From the NCBI GenBank assembly GCA_016712265.1, contig JADJRJ010000030.1:434001-498000 (forward strand): a stretch of 64,000 nucleotides of DNA. The letters run 5' to 3'. Below are positions 19,345 to 26,929 of the stretch, piece after piece. This DNA is from Gemmatimonadota bacterium. GTDB taxonomy: Bacteria; Gemmatimonadota; Gemmatimonadetes; Gemmatimonadales; Gemmatimonadaceae. The notes beneath the pieces were generated by a model. That model was given only the letters and a program-made list of their open reading frames with translations. It was not told the DNA's origin and did not search any database. A program made the translations under genes and the position numbers. The first letter of the stretch is position 1. Each line of letters opens with the position of its first letter.

Positions 19345-19373
19345 AGTGTAAGCAGACTGTAATGCATGTACAA
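19345..19373 (-). promoter_or_regulatory. candidate promoter of the carbonic anhydrase-sulP-dab cluster
   Basis: On the minus strand: TTGTAC (19373-19368), 17-base spacer, TACACT (19350-19345), ending 25 bases before the ATG at 19320. It lies in the most AT-rich stretch of the window, between the divergent carbonic anhydrase and glycosyltransferase genes. Confidence 0.6.
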
Positions 19374-19387
19374 TCAGACAGATTGTA
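19369..19387. promoter_or_regulatory. inverted repeat overlapping the -35 box, candidate operator
   Basis: TACAATC (19369-19375), AGACA, GATTGTA (19381-19387): a perfect 7-bp inverted repeat with a 5-base centre, and imperfect ATGT/ACAT extensions on each side. It covers the -35 box of the carbonic anhydrase promoter, so a bound regulator would be placed to control the cluster. No regulator gene is adjacent; the binding protein is unknown. Confidence 0.5.
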
Positions 19388-19428
19388 ACATCACGTATAC
19401 ATAAAACGCCTGTGATGAGCAGTCGGCC

Positions 19429-20391
19429 ATGAAAGTGCTCCTCGTCGGGGCCCGAAATCCCTGGCGCATGGAACGGGCGATCCAGCGGGCCTTGGACCGC
19501 GCCGGCCACTCCACCGTCCTGTTCGATGATCGGCGATCGGCGCGCCTGGTGGGTCGTCGTCTCACGCAGCTCCGATTGCGGCGTCTCACGCGCCGCTTCG
19601 CCCCGGATTTCGTCTTCCTGTCGAAGTGCCTACGCCTGGACCTGGAGACGATCGCCGAAGTCATCCGGGGTCGCCCTAACGCCATGTGGTATCACGATCC
19701 GCAGTGGCACGCGGACCAGGCGATCCCGGAGATCGGCCATATCACGGCGGTGGGGCGGTTGGTGGAGACCTTCTTCGTCACGGGCTTCGTACAGGAGTGG
19801 CAAGCCCTGGGGCTCCCCGCGTCCTTCTTGCCAGCCGCCGGGGCGCGCGAGATCGTCCCGGGCCTTCCGGAAGCCGCCCACGCCACCACGGTCGCCTTCA
19901 TCGGGGCCGGGTATGACCCGACCCGAGCCGAATTCCTGCGCACGGTGGGTCGCGCCGTGCCGACCCGGGTCTACGGGCCCGGGTGGGAGCCTTGGCAAAC
20001 GGAGCTTTCCTGGAGCGGGGGACCCGTGGAGGGCGCGGCGTTCGCCACGGCCTGCACCAGCGCCGAGTACTCGTTAGGTATCCTGCCGGCACGGGCCAGC
20101 GGGGCGACGACCTATGCGTCTGACCGGATGTGGATGGTTATCCTCGCCGGTGGACTGTACCTCGGCCCGGAGGCACCGGGGATACGGGAGATGCTCCGCG
20201 ACGGCGAGCACTGCTTCTGGTATCGCGACGCGGACGACTGTATCCAGCGCATTCGCGGGCTCGATGGCCGGCCCGAACTGCGGGCCCGGGTGCGACGCCA
20301 GGGTGAGGCCTTTGTGCGCGCGCACCACACGTACGATGCCCGCGTGCCGTTCCTGCTGGCGCGACGGGATTGGCAGAACCCGTTAGGCTAG
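19429..20391 (+). CDS. glycosyltransferase, CgeB / Glyco_trans_1_2 type
   Basis: 320 residues from ATG 19429. The N-terminal Rossmann-like part is MKVLLVGARNPWRMERAIQ. The C-terminal half has the pattern of spore-maturation CgeB-like glycosyltransferases: SLGILPARASGATTYASDR, GLYLGPEAPGIREMLRDGEH, then a short segment ending ARRDWQNPLG. The acceptor and sugar are unknown; an envelope or exopolysaccharide role is a guess. It is divergent from the carbonic anhydrase gene across a 108-base AT-rich region and overlaps the convergent metallo-hydrolase by 4 bases. Confidence 0.65.
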   Translation: MKVLLVGARNPWRMERAIQRALDRAGHSTVLFDDRRSARLVGRRLTQLRLRRLTRRFAPDFVFLSKCLRLDLETIAEVIRGRPNAMWYHDPQWHADQAIPEIGHITAVGRLVETFFVTGFVQEWQALGLPASFLPAAGAREIVPGLPEAAHATTVAFIGAGYDPTRAEFLRTVGRAVPTRVYGPGWEPWQTELSWSGGPVEGAAFATACTSAEYSLGILPARASGATTYASDRMWMVILAGGLYLGPEAPGIREMLRDGEHCFWYRDADDCIQRIRGLDGRPELRARVRRQGEAFVRAHHTYDARVPFLLARRDWQNPLG

Positions 20392-21191
20392 AACAAGTCG
20401 ATCTGTTCGACGCGGGGGCTCCGGGCCACCCCGAACCGTACGACCCCATCCTGCGATGCCACGGTCAGGGTGCCGTCATACGGGGTCCGGCGCAGGGCGA
20501 CGCCCACGGTGCGCCGGGCGACGTCCGGGGCATTGTTCTGTTCGCTCAGGTGCGCCAGGACGACATGCCGCAGGCCGCGATGCGCGATCGCGCTCGCCAG
20601 CCGAGCGGCGGCCTCGTTACTCAAGTGGCCGCGGCCGCCCGCAATGCGCCGTTTGAGCGATGCGGGATACGGCCCGGTCCGCAACATCTCCGCATCGTGG
20701 TTGCTCTCGAGGACCAGCGCGTCCAGGTCGCGCAGCGCATGCTCAAGCGAGGGCGTGACGTGCCCCACGTCATAGGCCACCCCAAGGCGCGCCCCGGTGG
20801 CGCGACTCTCAATAGTCAGCGCGACAGGATCGAGACCGTCGTGCGGAATCCTCAGGCACGTGACCCGCATGGTGTCGAGGGCCAGGGACTCCCGCGGGGT
20901 GATCGGGATCGGGCTCACTTCCTTGAGCCGTGGCACTTCCTCGATGGTTCCCGCCGTGGCATACACGGTCCATCCGAACCGCTTCGCTGCTACCCGCGCT
21001 CCCGCCACATGGTCACTGTGCTCATGGGTCAGGATCAACGCACTGACCGATTCTGGCTCAATGCGCGCGGCCCGCATCCGCGCCACCAGGGTTCGTGCGG
21101 GAAATCCGGCATCGACCAGGATGCGGTCGTCCTCGCACTCCACCACCAGTGCGTTTCCCTTCGAGCCGCTCCCGAGGACCGTGACCCTCAC
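20388..21191 (-). CDS. MBL-fold metallo-hydrolase, WalJ/YycJ type
   Basis: 267 residues, GTG start overlapping the upstream gene's stop (GTGA). The opening MRVTVLGSGSKGNALVVE and the metal motif HEHSDH (His56, His58, Asp60, His61) are typical. YDVGHVTPSLEHAL and the ESNHD segment place it in the YycJ/WalJ branch related to RNase J/Z, for which 5'-3' exonuclease activity has been reported in Bacillus. It is the last gene of a four-gene minus-strand operon behind the GlmU-like gene. Substrate inferred from family only. Confidence 0.85.
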   Translation of the reverse strand: MRVTVLGSGSKGNALVVECEDDRILVDAGFPARTLVARMRAARIEPESVSALILTHEHSDHVAGARVAAKRFGWTVYATAGTIEEVPRLKEVSPIPITPRESLALDTMRVTCLRIPHDGLDPVALTIESRATGARLGVAYDVGHVTPSLEHALRDLDALVLESNHDAEMLRTGPYPASLKRRIAGGRGHLSNEAAARLASAIAHRGLRHVVLAHLSEQNNAPDVARRTVGVALRRTPYDGTLTVASQDGVVRFGVARSPRVEQIDLF

Positions 21192-22384
21192 CCGTGCCAG
21201 CGGGCGGCGTGCGCGGCCGCCAGGGCGGCGCGTTGGTCATCCGACAGGGCGACCTGCCGCCTCGCCATGACGCGCGCAGCGACCTCGAGGAACTTGTCCA
21301 CTCGATATGTGCCATCACCAAAGGCAAAGGGCGCGATCACCTTGGGTGTCAGTCCGTCCGCGAGCACGTTCGCGCCGGCCCCGACAACCGCCCCTGTAGT
21401 CAGGCGGGTGCCGATCGCTGTCTTCGCGTGATCACCTAGCAGGCTGCCAAGGAATTGCATCCCGGTATCGACGGGACCGTCAGGGCTCCACGCGTGTACC
21501 GCGCCGTAGGTGTTCTTGAGGTTGCTCGTGGTCGTGCCGGCGCCGAGATTGGCCCAGCGGCCGAGGATGGAGTGCCCGACAAATCCCTCGTGTCCCTTGT
21601 TGGCGTGGCCCACGAAGATGCTCGTGCTGAGCTCTCCATGCACGCGGCACGACGGCCCGAGGGACGATGCGGCCACGCGTCCACCCAGGACCTGAGTGGC
21701 CGACCCAATCGCACAGGGGCCGACCACGCGGGAGAAGGCCGAGATCGAGGCCCCAGCTTGCACGAGAATCGGGCCAGCGGACGCATCGAGCACCGTCAAA
21801 GGCTCGATGGTTGCCGTGGCATCGACGAGGATGGGGAACGTGCCCAAGGTGACGCAGTGCGCGGGAGGACCACCGAACCCAGTGCCAAGCGCGGGAATGT
21901 CGGCGGCCAACATCTCCGTGAGGTGTCGAACCAGGTCCCACGGTCGGTGCATCCACCATCCCTGACACTCGGCGTCCGGGCCGCGGGCGGCGAGGTCGTC
22001 AAGGCGCGTCTCGCCAGTGGCGAACACGTGGGCTTCGAGATCATGCGCGAGTCGGATCGCCGCGACCTCTCCATCACATAGCCATCGCCCCCCGAGCGGA
22101 TCCAACGCGGTGAGCCGCGGCGTGCAGCGCGTGTTGACGACGAGCGACCCCGCGGGGATCACTGCTCCGCGGGACGCGCCTGGTGGGGAACCAAACTCTT
22201 CAAAGCTGGCGAGGTGCGGTGCGCCGAAACGACCCACGGCGGTACCTGCGAGGGCGTGCGCCCACCGTTCACGGACGAGCAAGGCCCCGGCACGAAGCTC
22301 ACCAAAGGGCCGCGTGAGCGCGAACGGTTCCGCGCGGCGCGCCTGCGCGTCGTCGTAGAGAAAAAAGGGCGGGGCGGAACTCAC
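21188..22384 (-). CDS. putative sugar nucleotidyltransferase / GlmU-like left-handed beta-helix protein
   Basis: 398 residues, GTG start overlapping the manC stop. The N-terminal domain (FFLYDDAQARRAEPFALTRP) is the alternative-GlmU nucleotidyltransferase type. The C-terminal half is a left-handed beta-helix built from hexapeptide repeats (about residues 190-350) with the acetyltransferase-like segment GHANKGHEGFVGHSILG, then NLGAGTTTSNLKNTYG. The likely role is UDP-GlcNAc-type nucleotide-sugar synthesis for the envelope. The actual sugar is uncertain. It sits with a mannose-1-phosphate guanylyltransferase, consistent with polysaccharide precursor supply. Confidence 0.8.
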   Translation of the reverse strand: MSSAPPFFLYDDAQARRAEPFALTRPFGELRAGALLVRERWAHALAGTAVGRFGAPHLASFEEFGSPPGASRGAVIPAGSLVVNTRCTPRLTALDPLGGRWLCDGEVAAIRLAHDLEAHVFATGETRLDDLAARGPDAECQGWWMHRPWDLVRHLTEMLAADIPALGTGFGGPPAHCVTLGTFPILVDATATIEPLTVLDASAGPILVQAGASISAFSRVVGPCAIGSATQVLGGRVAASSLGPSCRVHGELSTSIFVGHANKGHEGFVGHSILGRWANLGAGTTTSNLKNTYGAVHAWSPDGPVDTGMQFLGSLLGDHAKTAIGTRLTTGAVVGAGANVLADGLTPKVIAPFAFGDGTYRVDKFLEVAARVMARRQVALSDDQRAALAAAHAARWHG

Positions 22385-23412
22385 TCGCGCTGACGCACGT
22401 TGGCGGGCAGTTGGTCGATGAGGAGCTTGAGGTCAGCGGCGCGTGCGGTCGTTGTCACCAGGGTCATCCCACGGCAAGTGACCACGACGAGGTCCGAGAC
22501 GCCGTAGAGTACCACATCACCCTCCTCGGCGTGTACCACGTTTCGTGAGGAGTCCACGGGAAATACACTCCCCTGTGCGGCGTTGCCGTGGTCATCCAGG
22601 TGGCGAACGCGCGCCAGCGCCTCCCACGTGCCGATGTCGTCCCACCCGAAGTCGCCCGGAAGGACCATCACCCGCTGGCTGCGCTCCAGTACGCCAACGT
22701 CTACCGCGATGGAGGTGACCGCGCCAAAAAACGCGGCGATGTCATTGCGATGGGCCGCCAGTGCGGGGGCGACCTCCGGGGTGAGGGCCTCCACCTCGGC
22801 CAGGAAGTCCTGCGCGCGCCAGACAAAAATCCCGGAATTCCAGAGATACCCCTCGCGAATCATCTCCGCCGCCCGCTCTCGACTCGGCTTTTCGGCGAAC
22901 CGGCGAACCCGGCGGAGCGGGCCGGTGACAGGCTCCCCAGGTTGGATGTACCCGAAGCCTGGGTCCGGCCGCACGGGAAGCACCCCGACCGTGACGAGCG
23001 CATGGTGTTGCTCCGCGGCCACGGCCGCAGCAGTCAACGCGCTGCGGAAGCCAACGGGATCACCAACCGCCCAGTCGGCGTGCACCGAGAGCATGGTCCC
23101 TTCGGGGTCCCGGCCGGCGATCACGTGCGCCGCCCATGCGAGCGCAGCGGCGGTCCCAGCCGGTCGTGGCTCCGCAATAACGTTTCCTGATGGGACACCG
23201 GGCAGCAGGTCCCGAATCGCCTCCACCAGTGAGGCGTTGGTCAGGATCAGTGTGTGATCGGCATCGGCGAGTGGCTCCAGGCGTTGCAGCGTCTCCGAGA
23301 GCAACGGAGTATCGGTGATCAACGGGAGGAGCTGCTTGGGGCGCGCCGGCGTGCTGAGCGGCCAGAAGCGGGAACCCACCCCCCCGGCAAGGACGACAAC
23401 CCAACGACTCAT
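22381..23412 (-). CDS. manC: mannose-1-phosphate guanylyltransferase
   Basis: Makes GDP-mannose from mannose-1-phosphate and GTP. 343 residues, single nucleotidyltransferase domain without the C-terminal isomerase seen in AlgA-type proteins. The signature GGVGSRFWPLS followed by PKQLLPL is at residues 10-31; later come GVLPVRPDPGFGYIQPG, FAEKPSRE and a typical LWNSGIFVWRA segment. The ATG overlaps the roadblock stop (ATGA), and the TGA overlaps the next GTG start, so translation is coupled through the operon. Confidence 0.92.
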   Translation of the reverse strand: MSRWVVVLAGGVGSRFWPLSTPARPKQLLPLITDTPLLSETLQRLEPLADADHTLILTNASLVEAIRDLLPGVPSGNVIAEPRPAGTAAALAWAAHVIAGRDPEGTMLSVHADWAVGDPVGFRSALTAAAVAAEQHHALVTVGVLPVRPDPGFGYIQPGEPVTGPLRRVRRFAEKPSRERAAEMIREGYLWNSGIFVWRAQDFLAEVEALTPEVAPALAAHRNDIAAFFGAVTSIAVDVGVLERSQRVMVLPGDFGWDDIGTWEALARVRHLDDHGNAAQGSVFPVDSSRNVVHAEEGDVVLYGVSDLVVVTCRGMTLVTTTARAADLKLLIDQLPANVRQRE

Positions 23413-23777
23413 AGAATGGAGGCGATATGGCTTCGGTGGCGCCGGATATCCCCAACGATCGGCCCGAGGTCGTTGGCGGAACTGACGAGGACCAGCAGGA
23501 GGGCCTCAGGGGACAGGGCAGAAATCACGGCGTAGCCTCGCTCGAACTCCATGACCTTGGAGACGAGGCGTCCGCTGCCAACTGCGCTGGAGAGTTCCTC
23601 AGCGGCGGCGATCAGGGAGGGAACGTAGGCCGCCGCCGCCTCCAGGCCGGCCCCATCGGCGCCCGCGCCGTCGATCAGCAGGCCGTCCCGGCCGAGGAGG
23701 ACGGCAGCGTCCACCCCAGGCCGGGCAGCGAGGTTGGCGACAAGGTCTCGAATCGTGGGCATCCGTGTGGTCTGCAT
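23409..23777 (-). CDS. roadblock/LC7-domain protein
   Basis: 122 residues forming one roadblock/LC7 fold: helix IRDLVANLAARPGVDAAVLL, strand with GRDGLLIDG, a helix, then strands SKVMEFERGYAVISAL and LLLVLVSS. Such proteins include MglB, which acts on the small GTPase MglA in polarity and motility. No MglA-like GTPase is encoded nearby. It leads an operon with manC, a GlmU-like gene and a metallo-hydrolase, so it may instead regulate polysaccharide output. That link is inference. Confidence 0.8.
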   Translation of the reverse strand: MQTTRMPTIRDLVANLAARPGVDAAVLLGRDGLLIDGAGADGAGLEAAAAYVPSLIAAAEELSSAVGSGRLVSKVMEFERGYAVISALSPEALLLVLVSSANDLGPIVGDIRRHRSHIASIL

Positions 23778-23834
23778 CGTTGTCCAAGTCTAACGGGATG
23801 GGGTAGGGCATTTCGTCGACGAAGCCCAGGTCGC

Positions 23835-23863
23835 TTGATGAAGCCTCTCTGGGTCGGTAACCT
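23835..23863 (+). promoter_or_regulatory. candidate promoter of the lipoprotein/serS transcript
   Basis: TTGATG (23835-23840), 17-base spacer, TAACCT (23858-23863), 14 bases before the ATG at 23878. It lies in the 100-base divergent gap between the roadblock gene and the lipoprotein gene. Confidence 0.45.
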
Positions 23864-23877
23864 TCGCCACTGTGATC

Positions 23878-24498
23878 ATGGCTATCAGGAACTCGTTGTC
23901 CCCATTGAAGAAACACGCACGCCTTGTCGTCCTGACTGGCGCCTTTCTGGGGCTCGCCGGCACCTCGGGATGCGACGACCCGTTTGGGCTCAACGCAACC
24001 ATTGAGACCCGGCGGGACACGCTCGTGGCCTTTGCCATGACGGGCACCCCTTCGTCCTTCGTTTCGGGCTTCAATGCCGCGACCGGGGCCCTGGTGCGCA
24101 TCGGGCCGGACGTCGGGTTCGACGTAGCGTTCGACCTTGAGGCCGACGGCAAGGTACGGGTCATCCCGGCCCGACTGATTTCCCAGGTCAAGCAGTCGTT
24201 CGGGATTCCCAGCGCGACGCAACAGGTGGGATTGCTCGCACCCACCGGTACCTTTGACGGTGTGACGCGGGCGCCCGAAAGTGGCTTCAAGCGGGATACG
24301 GCCCTGGTGGTGGCGCGCGGGCAGCCGGTCATCGTCGAGGTGGCCTCGGAGGCCTGCCAGTTTTCGCTCGCGTCCATCCTGTACGCCAAGCTCGTGGTCG
24401 ATAGCGTGAATACTTCGAGTCGCCAGATCTACTTCCGCACCGTCCGGAATCCCAACTGCGGCTTCCGGTCCTTCCTGCCCGGCGTCCCCAAGAACTGA
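23878..24498 (+). CDS. putative lipoprotein of unknown function
   Basis: 206 residues. A basic N-terminus (residues 1-15) and a hydrophobic stretch VVLTGAFLGLAGTSGC end in Cys32, a lipobox-like site although Thr rather than Leu is at -3. The mature part is Thr/Val-rich and beta-type, with two Cys near the end (EACQF and NPNCGF) that could form a disulfide. I recognise no family. An alternative GTG start lies two codons upstream (23872). serS starts one base after the stop, so they probably share a transcript by position rather than function. Confidence 0.65.
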   Translation: MAIRNSLSPLKKHARLVVLTGAFLGLAGTSGCDDPFGLNATIETRRDTLVAFAMTGTPSSFVSGFNAATGALVRIGPDVGFDVAFDLEADGKVRVIPARLISQVKQSFGIPSATQQVGLLAPTGTFDGVTRAPESGFKRDTALVVARGQPVIVEVASEACQFSLASILYAKLVVDSVNTSSRQIYFRTVRNPNCGFRSFLPGVPKN

Positions 24499-24499
24499 G

Positions 24500-25774
24500 A
24501 TGCACGACTACCGAGTGCTCCGCGACGAGGTTGAGCTGTTGCGGGGGGCGATCGAACGTCGCGGCAAGCGCGACCAGTATGCCGCGGTGATCGACCGTGG
24601 CATCGCGCTCGATGCCACGCGTCGCGCCATGATCCAGGCGGTTGAGGAAAAGAAGGCCACCCGAAACCAGAACAGCCAGGAAGTCGCGCGGCGCAAGCGG
24701 AACAAGGAAGACGCCGAGGACCTCATCGCGGCGGGCCGTACCCTCGGTGAGGAGATCGCGACGCTGGAGTATGAGCTCACGCGTTCGCAGGCGGACCTGG
24801 ATGGCATCCTCCTGGACCTCCCGAACATCACGTTGGACGACGTGCCAGCCGGCGACGAGTCGTCGAACCGGATCGAGAAGGACTGGGGGACCCCTCGGGA
24901 TGGCGCGGGATGTCGGCCGCACTGGGACATCGCGTCACAGCTGGGCATCCTCGACCTGGAGCGTGGAGCCAAGGTCAGTGGATCCGGCTTCATCGTGATG
25001 CGCGGTGCCGGGGCACGATTGACGCGTGCGCTGATGAATTTCTTCATTGACGTCCATACGCGTGAGCACGGCTATGAGGAGGTGTGGGTCCCTGCGGTTG
25101 TGAACCGACGCTCGATGGTCGGCACCGGTCAGCTCCCCAAATTCGAGGAGGACATGTACGGCCTTCGCGAAGAGGATCTGTATCTCGTGCCGACGGCGGA
25201 GGTGCCCGTGACGAACCTCTACCGGGACGAGATCCTCGCGGCAAGCGAGCTTCCCCGCGGCTTTGTGGCGTATACCCCGTGCTTTCGACGCGAAGCGGGG
25301 GCGGCCGGCAAGGACACCCGGGGGCTCCTGCGACTCCACCAATTCGACAAGGTCGAGATCGTCCGCTACTGCGTCCCCGAGCAGGCCGCCGAGGAGCATG
25401 AGCGCCTGACACGGCATGCGGAGACGCTGTTGGAGCGACTGGGATTGCCTTATCGGCGCGTCCTGCTCTCCGCCGGTGACACCGGCCAGAGCAGTGCCAA
25501 GACGTGGGACCTTGAGGCCTGGGCGCCCGGCGTGGGCAAGTTCCTCGAAGTGTCGTCGTGCAGCACCTTCAGCGACTACCAGGCGCGGCGCGCCAACATC
25601 AGGTACCGGCCCGCTGCGGGTGAGAAGCCGCGCTTCGTGCACACGCTGAACGGGTCCGGCCTCGCCTTCCCGCGGATCATCGCCTGCCTCCTGGAGCACT
25701 ACCAGCAGGAGGACGGAACCGTCCGGCTGCCCGACTGCCTGCATCCCTACATGGGGACAGCAGTCCTCGGGTAA
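24500..25774 (+). CDS. serS: seryl-tRNA synthetase
   Basis: Charges tRNA-Ser and, in some contexts, tRNA-Sec. 424 residues. The N-terminal antiparallel coiled-coil arm spans about residues 25-100, followed by the class II catalytic core with TAEVPVTNLYRDEIL, the motif 2 stretch PCFRREAGAAGKDTRGLLR and motif 3 with NGSGLAFPRIIACLLEHYQ. Typical full length. Start ATG 24500 follows the lipoprotein stop by one base; the histidine kinase gene begins directly after. Confidence 0.98.
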   Translation: MHDYRVLRDEVELLRGAIERRGKRDQYAAVIDRGIALDATRRAMIQAVEEKKATRNQNSQEVARRKRNKEDAEDLIAAGRTLGEEIATLEYELTRSQADLDGILLDLPNITLDDVPAGDESSNRIEKDWGTPRDGAGCRPHWDIASQLGILDLERGAKVSGSGFIVMRGAGARLTRALMNFFIDVHTREHGYEEVWVPAVVNRRSMVGTGQLPKFEEDMYGLREEDLYLVPTAEVPVTNLYRDEILAASELPRGFVAYTPCFRREAGAAGKDTRGLLRLHQFDKVEIVRYCVPEQAAEEHERLTRHAETLLERLGLPYRRVLLSAGDTGQSSAKTWDLEAWAPGVGKFLEVSSCSTFSDYQARRANIRYRPAAGEKPRFVHTLNGSGLAFPRIIACLLEHYQQEDGTVRLPDCLHPYMGTAVLG

Positions 25775-25777
25775 GTG

Positions 25778-26929
25778 ATGCGCTCGCGCGCGGCGCTGGC
25801 CCTCGCGGTGGTCGTGGTGCTTGTGCTCGGCTCCTACGTCCTCTATACCCAACGCGTGGTGCGAAGGCTTCAGGCCGAGGCCGGGCGCGAAGGGCGCATG
25901 TACGCGCGCGTCTACCGAGCGCTCAGTGACACCGCGACGGACGGCGCCGCGCAAACGGCCGCCTTGCTCGACCTCGCCGGGCATATCCAGGAGTCCGGCG
26001 TCCCCGTGGTGATCACCGACGCGAATGGTGTCCCGACCGCGTCGGCCAACACCCCGTTCGATGGCGCCACCGAGGCCGATACACTCGCTCGATTGGCCGC
26101 ATTCGCGCGGCAACTCGACCTCGAGAACGAACCACTGCTGTTGCCGCAGATCGGGACGCTGCATTTCGGTCACACGCCGCTCGTCAAGGAGCTCCGCGTG
26201 GTGCCGCTCCTGCAGTCGGCCTTTCTCGCGCTTCTGCTGGTTGCCGCCGTCTATGGGTTCCGGACACGGGCGGCGGCGGATCGCGAGCGCGTGTGGGCCG
26301 GGATGGCGCGCGAATCCGCGCACCAACTCGGTACTCCGCTGTCGTCGCTGAGCGGATGGATCGAGTTGCTTCGCGAACGGGAGGGCGATGCCCTGAGCAC
26401 ACACGCGCTGACGCACATGGAGGGCGACCTTGAGCGCCTCGAGCGCGTGGCGCATCGATTCGAGCGCATCGGGCGCCCTGCGCGCCGCGAGTCCGTCGAC
26501 GTGGCCCTGGTAGCGGAACGCGTGGCCACCTACTTCCGGGCCCGCGTCCCCTCGTTGGCCCACAGCGTACACATCGAGACAAAGCTGGAGACCGGTGCGA
26601 CGATCGCGGGGGACGCGGTGCTGATCGAGTGGGGACTCGAATCGCTCGTGAAGAACGCGATTGATGCGCTCGCGGGACGGGGCGGCCGTGTGCAGCTCAC
26701 CGTCGAGCGGACGCCGGAGGCCGTGCGCGTGGTGGTGGCCGATGATGGCCCGGGCGTTCCACGCGACATCCGCAAGCGGGTGTTCGACGCCGGCTTCACC
26801 ACGAAGCAAGGTGGTTGGGGGCTCGGGCTCGCGCTGACGCGCCGCATTGTCACCGAGTCGCATGGCGGGGCCATCGTGCTCGTGCCGACGGACCGTGGTG
26901 CCACGTTCCAGATTACCTTCCCCGCATGA
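25778..26929 (+). CDS. orphan membrane sensor histidine kinase
   Basis: 383 residues from ATG 25778 (GTG 25775 also possible). Membrane segments at about 5-23 and 141-161 enclose a roughly 115-residue sensor region. The dimerisation/phosphoacceptor helix has His182 in ESAHQLGTPLSSL. The ATPase domain has the N-box ESLVKNAIDAL, G1 DDGPGVP and G2 GGWGLGLAL. All catalytic boxes look intact. No response regulator is encoded next to it: serS lies upstream and pcrA overlaps its stop. Signal and partner are unknown. Confidence 0.88.
   Translation: MRSRAALALAVVVVLVLGSYVLYTQRVVRRLQAEAGREGRMYARVYRALSDTATDGAAQTAALLDLAGHIQESGVPVVITDANGVPTASANTPFDGATEADTLARLAAFARQLDLENEPLLLPQIGTLHFGHTPLVKELRVVPLLQSAFLALLLVAAVYGFRTRAAADRERVWAGMARESAHQLGTPLSSLSGWIELLREREGDALSTHALTHMEGDLERLERVAHRFERIGRPARRESVDVALVAERVATYFRARVPSLAHSVHIETKLETGATIAGDAVLIEWGLESLVKNAIDALAGRGGRVQLTVERTPEAVRVVVADDGPGVPRDIRKRVFDAGFTTKQGGWGLGLALTRRIVTESHGGAIVLVPTDRGATFQITFPA

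Noticed and set aside
22381..23412. Bifunctional mannose-6-phosphate isomerase/guanylyltransferase
   Set aside because: At 343 residues only the nucleotidyltransferase domain is present; no C-terminal cupin isomerase.
24935..26863. A 642-residue antisense frame across serS and the histidine kinase
   Set aside because: It crosses two clear genes in the opposite direction, has no protein-family features, and is explained by high GC content.
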